From NCBI RefSeq assembly GCF_038024855.1, contig NZ_CP139089.1, forward strand, positions 3,685,501 to 3,749,500: a stretch of DNA of 64,000 bases, given 5' to 3'. The notes below the pieces were generated by a model. It searched no databases. It was not told the DNA's origin and worked only from the letters and a program-made list of their open reading frames with translations. This stretch comes from Methylocella tundrae. Lineage in GTDB: Bacteria; Pseudomonadota; Alphaproteobacteria; Rhizobiales; Beijerinckiaceae. The position numbers were made by a program, and so were the translations under genes. This document shows positions 1 to 7,214 of this stretch, in pieces; within the stretch, counting starts at the first letter, position 1, and each line of letters begins with the position of its first letter.

Positions 1-22
1 TCGTGGGCAGGCATTCCACACG

Positions 23-50
23 CGAGAGGCCGCTTGCGGGCGGCCTCTCG
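23..50 (-). terminator. Hairpin downstream of the DUF6876-like gene
   Basis: A perfect 10-base inverted repeat (CGAGAGGCCG at 23-32 and CGGCCTCTCG at 41-50) with an 8-base loop lies eight bases past the stop codon of the minus-strand gene. No T-run follows it on the minus strand, so it is a terminator-like or mRNA-stabilising hairpin rather than a classical Rho-independent terminator. Confidence 0.45.
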
Positions 51-57
51 CAAGGCG

Positions 58-426
58 TCAATATTCGCTCGGCAGCAGGATGGTTTTGTTGACGAGATAG
101 AAGCTGATCTCCGCGCGCGGAAAATCGGTGAATTCGATCAGCCTGGTGAACACGCTGCCGCCGTCGCCGTCCTCGCAAACGAGCGTGGCACTGTGATCGG
201 GATTCACCGTCAGCCTCCAGAGCTGAAACTCTTCGGCTGCGATGCGTTTGTCGAAGCGCTGCGTCAGCGCGATTTCATCGTTGAGCCAGTAGGCCCCGGC
301 AGTCTCGGCGACATATTTCACGCCGTCGGTATAGAGAATGTCGCGGACCAACGCGTGGCGATACCAATGTTCACTGCCAGTGAACTGGATCAGGTCGGTT
401 TCTGAGAAAGTTTTCGTGTTCGTCAT
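58..426 (-). CDS. DUF6876-like protein, 122 residues
   Basis: This short soluble protein has no signal peptide or membrane segment. Its composition and central GAYWLNDEI stretch resemble the DUF6876 family, small proteins of unknown function common on alphaproteobacterial plasmids and integrated elements; the family assignment is from memory. I chose the ATG at 426 because AAAGGGG lies just upstream on the minus strand; the frame stays open to 477 but without a ribosome site. It lies beside a large serine recombinase and two integrase-related scars, which fits an accessory gene of a mobile element. A hairpin follows its stop codon. No biochemical role can be inferred. Confidence 0.7.
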   Translation of the reverse strand: MTNTKTFSETDLIQFTGSEHWYRHALVRDILYTDGVKYVAETAGAYWLNDEIALTQRFDKRIAAEEFQLWRLTVNPDHSATLVCEDGDGGSVFTRLIEFTDFPRAEISFYLVNKTILLPSEY

Positions 427-1035
427 GGTCGTTCCCCTTTGCCTGGCGGGCCGCGCTATCGCGGCCTCGTGGGGCAACAGGGACCGGACCCATAGGATGA
501 GGGATCAAACGCCGCGCGAAAGCGCGCCGGTCTACGGGGCGGAGCTGCACAAGCGAACGTGCGGAAGCGAGCCGCGTTGATCCCGAGACGGGAACGGTCA
601 CACATCCCCACATGAGAGGCCGTCTGCGCGAACCGCCTGCGGGAGAGACCCGAACGAATAAAGAAAATTGTATCCCTGGAATCCGTACAATGGGCGTCGA
701 CGGTGACAATGACCTGTTCGTGGGCAAGCCTTCTGGCAGGCTCATGGGCACATTGCCCCTATGGGCAAGGTCGGACATCCTTCGCGGCAGGCAGCGGGCG
801 ACGACAGGCGTGCACGGCGCGTCGTCGACGATTTCCCGGCTGACGTTTCTGTTGGCGCGGCCGAACTGGATGCGGTCGAGGCTTTTCTGATGCCGCTGGT
901 GCATGCCATTATGTCAGGCACGCCACCCGCTGCGAACGGCCTCGAAAAACCTGTTGATGCGCCATTGGTGCGCAGCGCGGACTCACAAGGGCCGCAAAAA
1001 TCTGGATTACAGGGACGATAAGCGAGAGCGCACCC
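427..1035. other. Intergenic stretch before the serine recombinase
   Basis: No convincing gene fills this stretch apart from a weak open frame at 761-1021. It contains an inverted repeat ATTGTA (667-672) and TACAAT (686-691), and three copies of TGGGCA between about 719 and 768, two of which flank a GGGCA/TGCCC inverted pair. These could be operator or recombination sites for the adjacent recombinase, but nothing in the sequence decides this. Confidence 0.4.
761..1021 (+). CDS. Possible small hypothetical protein upstream of the recombinase
   Basis: An 86-residue open frame ends 14 bases before the recombinase start. Its middle (VDDFPADVSVGAAELDAVEAFLMPL) has an ordinary protein composition, which is why I list it, but there is no clear ribosome site at its ATG, no recognised domain, and the N-terminal part is arginine-rich like a chance frame in GC-rich DNA. 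Mobile recombinases often have small upstream partners, so it is kept as a low-confidence candidate only. Confidence 0.25.
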   Translation: MGKVGHPSRQAAGDDRRARRVVDDFPADVSVGAAELDAVEAFLMPLVHAIMSGTPPAANGLEKPVDAPLVRSADSQGPQKSGLQGR

Positions 1036-2724
1036 ATGTCCGTGACCATCAAAGCCGAACAAGGGGAACCGGTCACCGGGACGCGCGCCGCGCTGTACCT
1101 GCGGGTTTCAACGGGCCGGCAGGCCGAAGCCGACCTGTCGATTCCGGATCAGCGGCGGCAGGCGCTGGCCTACTGTGCCAGCCGGGGCTGGGATGTCGCC
1201 ATTGAATTCACCGAACCCGGCGCGAGCGGCATGGATGACCGCCGCCCGGAACTGCAGCGCCTTCTTGAAATGGCGACGACGGACGCCCCGCCGTTTGAAG
1301 TCGTAGTCGTGCATTCCTTCAGCCGTTTCGCGCGCGACCATTTCGCGCTCGAATACCATGTCCGCAGCCTGCGCAAGGCGGGCGTCAAACTTGTCAGCAT
1401 CACGCAGGATCTCGGCGACGATCCGATGAGCGTCATGGTGCGTCAGGTCTTCGCCCTATTTGATGAATACCAGTCGAAGGAGAATGCAAAACACACGCTG
1501 CGCGCCATGCAGGAAAACGCACGTCAGGGATTCTGGAACGGATCGAAAGCGCCATACGGCTATGCGGTTGTCGCCGCCGAACAGCGCGGTGCCAAGACAA
1601 AGAAGCGCCTTGCGATCGATCCCATCGAAGCCGAAGTCGTGCGCCTGATGTTTAGGTTGTTTCGTGAAGGGGACGGCACGTCAGGCCCGATGGGTGTGAA
1701 GGCCGTCACCTGCTGGCTCAACGAGCGCGGCTACCGCACGCGCGTCGGCGCGCGCTGGGGTATCGGCCCCTTACATCAGATTCTCATCCGGGAAACATAC
1801 AAGGGTATGCACCACTTCAACCGGAAGGTCTGGAAGACGAAGGAAGCCAAGCCCGAAGCGGACCAGATCCGCGTTGCCGTCGATCCCATCATCGACGAAG
1901 CCACCTTTGACGGTGTTCAGGCCATGCTCAGGGCGAAAAACCCGAAGGTGACACCCCCGCGGGTTGTCACCGGGCCCATCCTTCTGACCGGCCTCGCCAC
2001 CTGCGCCAGCTGCAATGGCGGCATGACGCTTCGGACCGGCAAATCGGGACGCTACCGCTACTACACCTGCGCCACAGCTGCCCAACAGGGCAAGTCGGCA
2101 TGTCCAGGTCGGTCAATCCCGATGGACAAGCTCGACACGCTCGTGACCGAGCGGATAGCAGACCAGCTGCTGACGCCGGAACGCATTGGCCGCCTGCTTG
2201 GCGGCCTCATGGACCGGCAGGCTGCAAAGAGCGATGACCACGCATCGCGCCTGACCCAGCTGAAGGCAAAAATCGCCGATGCACAGAGCCGCTTGGGCCG
2301 CTTCTATGCCGCCATCGAAAGCGGGGTCGCTGATCCAGGTGATCACACGCTCAAAGAGCGGATCACCGCCGTAAAGACCGAGCGCGATCTGGCTCAGATA
2401 GCGTTTGATCGGGCCGTCGCCGAAACCAACCCGCGTGCCCGGATCACGGACGAAAAGATCGCCGCCTTTGTCGAGGTCATGCGCTCAAACGTGCTGACGG
2501 GGGATACGTCGTTCCGCCGCGCCTACATTCGCTCGGTCATCGACCAGGTCGAAGTCGACGACGCGGAAATCCGCATCCACGGGCGACGGTCAGTTCTTGA
2601 GCGGCTGGTGATGGGCGGCGGGGCGGATCCGGCAGGAGTGCCCAGTTTTGTTCGGAAGTGGCGCACCCGACACGATTCGAACGTGTGGCCTCCACCTTCG
2701 GAGGGTGGCGCTCTATCCAGCTGA
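1036..2724 (+). CDS. Large serine recombinase (resolvase/integrase type)
   Basis: This 562-residue protein is a large serine recombinase that would cut and join DNA through a phosphoserine link. The catalytic serine is in YLRVSTGRQ near residue 25. The resolvase domain spans about 15-165 and includes the SFSRFARD arginine motif. A recombinase domain follows at about 190-300 (KAPYGY, then the RETYKG segment). A zinc ribbon starts at CASCNGG near residue 323 and continues with YYTC and a further Cys. A charged coiled-coil region follows at about 400-460, as in phage-type large serine integrases. The start codon follows a GAGAG-containing leader. Oddly, the last 22 or so codons are antisense to tRNA-Arg(CCG), so the C-terminal tail WPPPSEGG is read from tRNA sequence. 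It is probably the integrase of an element whose junction lies at this tRNA. Confidence 0.9.
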   Translation: MSVTIKAEQGEPVTGTRAALYLRVSTGRQAEADLSIPDQRRQALAYCASRGWDVAIEFTEPGASGMDDRRPELQRLLEMATTDAPPFEVVVVHSFSRFARDHFALEYHVRSLRKAGVKLVSITQDLGDDPMSVMVRQVFALFDEYQSKENAKHTLRAMQENARQGFWNGSKAPYGYAVVAAEQRGAKTKKRLAIDPIEAEVVRLMFRLFREGDGTSGPMGVKAVTCWLNERGYRTRVGARWGIGPLHQILIRETYKGMHHFNRKVWKTKEAKPEADQIRVAVDPIIDEATFDGVQAMLRAKNPKVTPPRVVTGPILLTGLATCASCNGGMTLRTGKSGRYRYYTCATAAQQGKSACPGRSIPMDKLDTLVTERIADQLLTPERIGRLLGGLMDRQAAKSDDHASRLTQLKAKIADAQSRLGRFYAAIESGVADPGDHTLKERITAVKTERDLAQIAFDRAVAETNPRARITDEKIAAFVEVMRSNVLTGDTSFRRAYIRSVIDQVEVDDAEIRIHGRRSVLERLVMGGGADPAGVPSFVRKWRTRHDSNVWPPPSEGGALSS

Positions 2725-2735
2725 GCTACGGGTGC
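2659..2735 (-). tRNA. tRNA-Arg(CCG)
   Basis: The minus strand folds as a full 77-base cloverleaf. The acceptor stem pairs GCACCCG with CGGGTGC, followed by discriminator G and an encoded CCA at 2659-2661. The anticodon stem CCACC/GGTGG closes the loop CTCCGAA, giving anticodon CCG, and the T loop reads TTCGAAT. A TTGACC hexamer sits upstream on the minus strand (2770-2775), but the matching -10 is poor. The 3' half overlaps the end of the plus-strand serine recombinase. The anticodon-stem bases differ from the partial copy at 2986-3027, so the functional copy may have been supplied by an incoming element. Confidence 0.95.
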
Positions 2736-2985
2736 ATCTCAATTTCGCCTAGCCCGACCGACCTATGAGGGTCAACGGATTCGGCCTTCACAAACCAATC
2801 CTACATCGCGGCCGCCGGGCGACTACGCCCCACTATCCGCTGTTCCGCCCCCGTTCTCCGAAAACTGCTTACGCGGTGCTTACGCGAAAATTTCTCGGGG
2901 TTTGGCGGCGTCTGCAGGATTACTCAAGCTACTGTTTTCACGAACCTTTCTTCAGTTACTCACTCACGAAACACCCTTGACATCA

Positions 2986-3260
<275 letters not shown>

Positions 3261-3286
3261 ACTCTGGCCTTCGGAGGGCAAGAGTT
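3261..3286 (+). terminator. Hairpin plus T6 run, containing a third attachment-like core
   Basis: ACTCT at 3261-3265 pairs with AGAGT at 3281-3285, and an inner GCC/GGC pair extends the stem with one mismatch. A run of six T follows, so on the plus strand it looks like a Rho-independent terminator. The same bases 3267-3280 (GCCTTCGGAGGGCA) are identical to 2986-2999 in the tRNA-Arg fragment. The site is therefore also a candidate attachment core next to the integrase gene. The two readings are not exclusive. Confidence 0.45.
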
Positions 3287-3294
3287 TTTTGATC

Positions 3295-4603
3295 TCAGGT
3301 CCCCGCGTTTCCCGACGGCGAAGACTTCCCGCGACCGCTCATCGCAGCGAGGATCTGGGTGCCAATCGCGTCAGCTGCGTGATGCAGTGGCGACGCGGCC
3401 AAATGCGCATAGCGGGCTGTGGTCGAGGGTTGCGCATGACCCAGCAACGCCCCGATCACCGGAAGGCTTAAGCCGCCCGCGGCGCCAACGCTAGCGTAGC
3501 TGTGGCGCAAATCATGAAGCCGGACATTCTTGATCGCCGCCGAAGTGCAGATCCGCTCCCACGGTTTGCGGAGGGAGACAATCGGCTTGCCTGAACGCTC
3601 GCCTGGAAACACATCCTCGGACCCAGGCTGCCGGGTCAACGAGAGGAGCAGGTCGATCGCAGGCTGCGAGAGAAAAACTGACTTGGCGCCCGTCTTGCTG
3701 TCCGGCAGCAAGAGCAACCGTCGCTCAAGATCGACGTGTTGCCAGCGAAGAGCCAGAATTTCGCCAACGCGGCAACCGGTCAACAGCAGGAGCCGTAGCG
3801 CCGCGATCGAAGTTGCGCTACTTGCAGCTACCTTATGCCTCCCACCCATTTTTGTCGATGACGCCTTGGCCAAGTCGTAGCCTAATTCGGCTGCAGATAG
3901 AGCGGCGCCGAGACGGGCTAACTCATCGTTGGAGAGGAACCGCTCCACTTTGTGCTCGGCGTATCGCCTGACGCCCCGGCAGGGGTTGCTCCCTTCCGGA
4001 CGGAGTTTCCAATCCTCGGCGAGCGCGAACATTTTTGAAAGAAGCGCCTGCACTCGGTTCGCGACGATCTCGCCGCCGCGGACTATGCGTCTGCCTTGCC
4101 GCTTGGTTTTCTCGTCCTTTGCCGTCGTGTCGTGGGCGACTTCGCGCATTACCCGCGCGACATCGGTCCGCTCGATCGACTTCACCCGCAGCTTGCCTAC
4201 CAGCGGTATCACGTGGTTTTCGAGATTGCGACGATCTTGGGCGATGCCAGACGGCTTCTTGTGGGGGGATTGCATATTCGTCGAGGTACCGCTGGCCGAG
4301 TTCCGCAACGTTTATGTTCTCTGAGCGCTTTTCCCGAGCTGCGGATGGTGTCTCGCCTGCGGCGACCGGGCCGCGCAGCCGCTGCGCTTCAAGCCGCGCT
4401 TGCTCCGGTGTGACATCGATGCCGTGCCGGCCGATTGTGACCCTGTGGTCCCGGCCCGATCGGCCATATTGAAGGATATAGATTCGGCTGCCCTTAGGCG
4501 TGATTTTGCACCCAAAGCCCGGGAGTTCAGTGTCCCACAGGAAGGCATCGCGCTCGCCGGGCTGCAATCCGTCCACCGTTCGCTTGGTGATTTTTGCACG
4601 CAT
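3295..4603 (-). pseudogene. Tyrosine integrase, broken by a one-base frameshift
   Basis: Read on the minus strand, the gene starts at 4603 behind GGGAGG. It opens with an Arm-type DNA-binding domain (MRAKITKRTV, then GFGCKITPKGSR) typical of P4-like integrases. Reading frame is lost in a run of six C (plus-strand G run 4263-4268). With five bases the frame would join YLDEYAIP directly to HKKPSG and continue through a core-binding domain. The catalytic domain then shows CRVGE (first Arg), HDLRHSY (His-x-x-Arg), GHAQPSTTARYAHL with the second His and the nucleophile Tyr, ending at 3295. All catalytic residues survive, so the lesion is recent, a sequencing slip, or phase variation at the homopolymer. 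It sits between tRNA-Arg scars and tRNA-Phe. Confidence 0.85.
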
Positions 4604-4794
4604 GACAAACCTCCCGCTGCGCAAAGATTGCATCACGAAGGCTGTTTTCTAGCAAGGCGTCAGCAAGGCGGCGGGGGAAAGTTGCCGGATACCGGGCCGA
4701 ATGATGGCGTATCTTACGCAACTGATAAGAACGACGCAGAGCGTCCAAGTGCTTGGTTTATCGAGAGATCGGCGGTAATCGGTGACTGGATGGC

Positions 4795-4870
4795 TGGTGC
4801 CCAGGGGCGGAATCGAACCACCGACACTGCGATTTTCAGTCGCATGCTCTACCAACTGAGCTACCTGGGC
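4795..4870 (-). tRNA. tRNA-Phe(GAA)
   Basis: The minus strand gives a complete 76-base cloverleaf. The acceptor stem pairs GCCCAGG with CCTGGGC, followed by discriminator A and an encoded CCA at 4795-4797. The anticodon stem TGCGA/TCGCA closes the loop CTGAAAA, giving anticodon GAA. The T loop reads TTCGATT. It is intact and is not overlapped by the nearby integrase. Confidence 0.96.
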
Positions 4871-4900
4871 GTCGCGCGGCGGGCCGCTGACTAGAGGCGT

Positions 4901-4930
4901 CTTATAGAGGAGCTTTCCTGCCGTTGTCCA
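4901..4930 (-). promoter_or_regulatory. Sigma-70 promoter for tRNA-Phe
   Basis: On the minus strand TGGACA (4930-4925) and TATAAG (4906-4901) are separated by 18 bases, five of six matches each to the -35 and -10 consensus. The predicted start lies about 24 bases before the mature tRNA end. Confidence 0.5.
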
Positions 4931-5040
4931 GCGCCTCGACGCCGGAATTTGCCGGTCTGGCGGCGGGCTGCTCAAGACGGCTGCTGTTCGAGGCGATGAA
5001 CGGCGGAACCCCGCGGGCGCAGCTGGGCGGCTCTGGCTCA

Positions 5041-5077
5041 GGGGCGGCAGGTTCAGGAGGCGCATCTCGTCGCGACT
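5041..5077. repeat. Dispersed intergenic repeat, copy 1
   Basis: GGGGCGG, an interrupted middle, then GGCGCATC and CGTCGCGAC recur at 32987-33025 with a few substitutions and a two-base length difference. Both copies are intergenic. It may be a short dispersed repeat of this genome; only two copies can be seen here. Confidence 0.35.
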
Positions 5078-5134
5078 ACTGGACAAAATACCGGGGCAGA
5101 GATCCAAGACCCCATATGGCTTGCCATCACGAGA

Positions 5135-5390
5135 TCAGACGGCCTTGACGTGGATGCGTGCGCGGAGAAAGCGAGATAGCCCTTGAAATTCCAGCGGTCG
5201 TCCGGAAGCGCCGGCCGCGTTTGCCCGGCGGCGTCCGAGGCGCGAACCGCCAGCTCGCGATTGCCTTTGGGCAGCTCGATGTCAATTTCCCAGAATGTCC
5301 AACTCGATCGCGTCTCCGGGTCATGCTCCAACCCGGCTTGCGCCCGGTTCCTTCCGGCGGCTGGAAACCGCGAAATTCGAGCAACGTTCC
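5135..5390 (-). pseudogene. 3' remnant of a sulfite-oxidase-like molybdenum enzyme
   Basis: The minus strand between about 5390 and 5185 reads as the C-terminal dimerisation domain of a sulfite oxidase or SorA-like molybdopterin enzyme. Recognisable pieces are SSWTFWEIDIELPKG, ELAVRASDAAGQTRP and DDRWNFKGYL. After GYLAF the frame is lost, and the expected end ARIHVKAV-stop appears in another frame, with its stop at 5135-5137. Nothing upstream of about 5390 continues the protein, so the catalytic part is missing. This is a 5'-truncated, frameshifted relic. It sits at the edge of the tRNA/integrase region, so truncation by an insertion or deletion there is plausible. Confidence 0.65.
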
Positions 5391-5460
5391 AGAGCCGGCG
5401 GAATCAAAAAGGCCTCCTCACAAGCCACCGAAATAGGGCGCCGGGGGACGGCGCGTTGAA

Positions 5461-5476
5461 TGTCCGAAATCGGACA
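5461..5476 (+). promoter_or_regulatory. NifA-type upstream activator site
   Basis: TGTCCGAAATCGGACA matches the NifA consensus TGT-N10-ACA exactly and is a perfect 7-base inverted repeat around AA. It lies about 90 bases upstream of a sigma-54 promoter at 5564-5580, the usual distance for a NifA enhancer site. Confidence 0.75.
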
Positions 5477-5563
5477 AAAGCGCTGCGCGATTCCAGACGA
5501 TCAGCGCCGCCGCGTCAATGCAACGCGATTCCCCTTGCGGCGCGCCATGAGGCGGCTCCCTGA

Positions 5564-5580
5564 CTGGCATGCTTCCTGCT
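5564..5580 (+). promoter_or_regulatory. Sigma-54 (-24/-12) promoter
   Basis: CTGGCATGCTTCCTGCT carries GG at 5566-5567 and GC at 5578-5579 with exactly ten bases between, as RpoN promoters require. The flanking TGGCA matches the -24 consensus and CTGCT is close to the TTGCT -12 element. Transcription would start near 5592, 70 bases before the first gene. Confidence 0.72.
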
Positions 5581-5661
5581 GTATTCATCTTGATTTCGGA
5601 ACATCCAGCCGCTCGGCGCAACATTGTCGATTGGCCTGTTGCATTCATGACAAGGGCAAAC

Positions 5662-5970
5662 ATGACCTTCGATCTCAAGCAAGAGTGGTCCGCGGCCGAA
5701 GTCAGCGCGCTGCTTGCGTCCGTCGAGGATGATCGGAGCTGGCGCCTCGAAGTGACGGCGGACGGAATTGTTCAACTGAATGATCTTACCATGGTTCCGG
5801 ACGCGGCCCACGAAGACGCTCTCCATTGCTGTTTCGAGGTCTGGGATCAGGGAACTGATTTCGTGGGCGCCGGAGCCGCGAGCGACAAGAACCTGTGCAA
5901 GACGCTCGAGCGGCGCCTGCGGGAAAATTATCCCGCACTCCAGGGAGCAAAGACTCTTTCGGCGCTCTGA
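5662..5970 (+). CDS. Small protein of unknown function, first gene of the NifA/sigma-54 operon
   Basis: This is a 102-residue soluble protein that I do not recognise. It is acidic, rich in Trp, Cys and Asp (WSAAEVSALL, HCCFEVWDQG), and has no signal peptide, membrane segment or clustered metal-ligand motif. The ATG at 5662 follows AAGGGC; an earlier in-frame ATG at 5647 has weaker support. It begins about 70 bases after the predicted sigma-54 start site, and the NifA-type site is above that, so expression under nitrogen-fixing conditions is the best clue to its role. Four more small genes follow on the same strand. Confidence 0.7.
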   Translation: MTFDLKQEWSAAEVSALLASVEDDRSWRLEVTADGIVQLNDLTMVPDAAHEDALHCCFEVWDQGTDFVGAGAASDKNLCKTLERRLRENYPALQGAKTLSAL

Positions 5971-6045
5971 TGAGCGGAAGTTGATTTCCCGGGATCAGGG
6001 CTCCGATCGGATGGCGCGGACGCTTGAAACGAAGAGGCAAGAGAC

Positions 6046-6495
6046 ATGGCATCAAACGACATCGACGTCTTCGTCATCTGCGAGGCGGCAGCCATCGCGC
6101 CCGGCGCCGCCAAGGCGTTCAGCCTGTCCCGCATCAATGACGCCGGCGACCCCGAGACGTTTCCGATCTTCGTCATCCATACGGCTGCGGATGAATATCT
6201 CGGCTATGTGAATGCCTGTCCGCACAAGGGCGTGCTCCTCAATAAGGGCCCGGGAACCTTCTTTACCCAGGATCGGAAACTTCTCGAATGCGGCCAGCAT
6301 GGGGCCATGTTCGACATCGACACGGGCCTGTGCGTCGACGGACCCTGCAAGGCGCAAAGCCTCGAGCCCGTCGCCCTCGCCGTGATCGACGGGGACATCT
6401 GCCTGTGCGGCGTGAAGCTGGTCGAGGATGACGGAATTCCCAATCCCTTTGAAATGCCGGATGACGGCCCTGTGGTGCTGATCGATTCCGACTGA
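6046..6495 (+). CDS. Rieske-type [2Fe-2S] protein
   Basis: The 149-residue protein carries a Rieske centre: CPHKG near residue 60 and CGQHG near residue 82, giving the two Cys and two His ligands. The rest fits a small soluble Rieske ferredoxin, not a ring-hydroxylase terminal subunit or a membrane-anchored bc1 subunit, since no catalytic domain or N-terminal anchor is present. It would carry single electrons in the cytoplasm. It sits second in a cluster behind a NifA/sigma-54 control region, so a role in electron supply to, or protection of, nitrogenase is an inference. About 75 bases separate it from the preceding gene. Confidence 0.85.
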   Translation: MASNDIDVFVICEAAAIAPGAAKAFSLSRINDAGDPETFPIFVIHTAADEYLGYVNACPHKGVLLNKGPGTFFTQDRKLLECGQHGAMFDIDTGLCVDGPCKAQSLEPVALAVIDGDICLCGVKLVEDDGIPNPFEMPDDGPVVLIDSD

Positions 6496-6660
6496 TTGCT
6501 TTCAAACCGTTGCTTAGCCGTACTCGCCAGGAAAGCATATGCGGCCAGACTGTCGTCGACACAAAGCCGGCGGTTTGATCGCGGCGCTGTCACGCCAATG
6601 TCCTGACAGGCAATAGAGTCATGAGAAGCGCGCATCAAAAGGCGCGACAAGGAGTACATG

Positions 6661-6969
6661 ATGGCGGCGGAAACGCACCATAACCATCGGTTTTTCGTTT
6701 CCTACAGTGGCGTCAAGCTGCCGCTCAACCTGGTCAATCCGATTCCTGAAGAGGGGCTGTCAAACCGCAACACCTTCATTCGCGCCTATTTCGATGAGGC
6801 AGGTTTGTTGATTGGCTTCGACAAAGTGGTCTATGGAGAAGTGGAGCTCGCCCACCGCTATGAATATCACGACAACGGCCTGTTGAGCCGCGCGGAGATC
6901 AACATGCTTGACGAAGACGCTGTGACCCTGCGCTTCGATGCCGCCGGAGTTCAGATTTCTGACGCGTGA
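6661..6969 (+). CDS. DUF6156-like, nif-associated small protein
   Basis: A 102-residue protein whose central part (YSGVKLPLNLV, then RNTFIRAYFD and YGEVELAHRYEYH) resembles small conserved proteins found in Azotobacter-type nif regions, which I recall as DUF6156. No function is established. The second of two adjacent ATG codons (6661) is preferred because AAGGAG is six bases before it, against three for the ATG at 6658. The 160-base gap upstream has no clear second sigma-54 promoter. The start of the next gene is close to, or overlaps, its stop. Confidence 0.75.
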   Translation: MAAETHHNHRFFVSYSGVKLPLNLVNPIPEEGLSNRNTFIRAYFDEAGLLIGFDKVVYGEVELAHRYEYHDNGLLSRAEINMLDEDAVTLRFDAAGVQISDA

Positions 6970-6986
6970 TAATTGGGCCATCGGAT

Positions 6987-7154
6987 ATGACAGTTGCTCA
7001 GCTCCTCGAACAGCTCGCCAAAATGCCGGAGGACGCCGTCGTCCTGATGGAAAATGGCGCGGGGCTGTCGCTCATAAGCGGCCTGGATTTTTTTGAGAGC
7101 CAGGGTCCCGGAGCGCCCGCCGAGGTGGTCCTCCTGCCCAATATGAATGAATAG
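6987..7154 (+). CDS. 55-residue protein of the nif accessory cluster
   Basis: A very short protein beginning MTVAQLLEQLAKMPEDA and ending in a hydrophobic strand VVLLPNMNE. It has the look of a compact helix-strand fold and matches no family I can name with confidence. The ATG at 6987 is used; an in-frame GTG at 6966 overlaps the previous stop as GTGA and would add seven residues, which would indicate translational coupling. Its place between the DUF6156-like gene and the rhodanese-ankyrin gene, with tight spacing, supports membership of the same operon. Confidence 0.65.
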   Translation: MTVAQLLEQLAKMPEDAVVLMENGAGLSLISGLDFFESQGPGAPAEVVLLPNMNE

Positions 7155-7214
7155 ATTTCGGATTGGTTCGCGGGGCCGGGAAGCTCGTTGCGCTGCAAAT
7201 TGAGGAGCAATGTC

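Noticed and set aside
4255..4280. Programmed frameshift in the integrase
   Set aside because: No slippery heptamer followed by a hairpin or pseudoknot is evident; a homopolymer indel is simpler.
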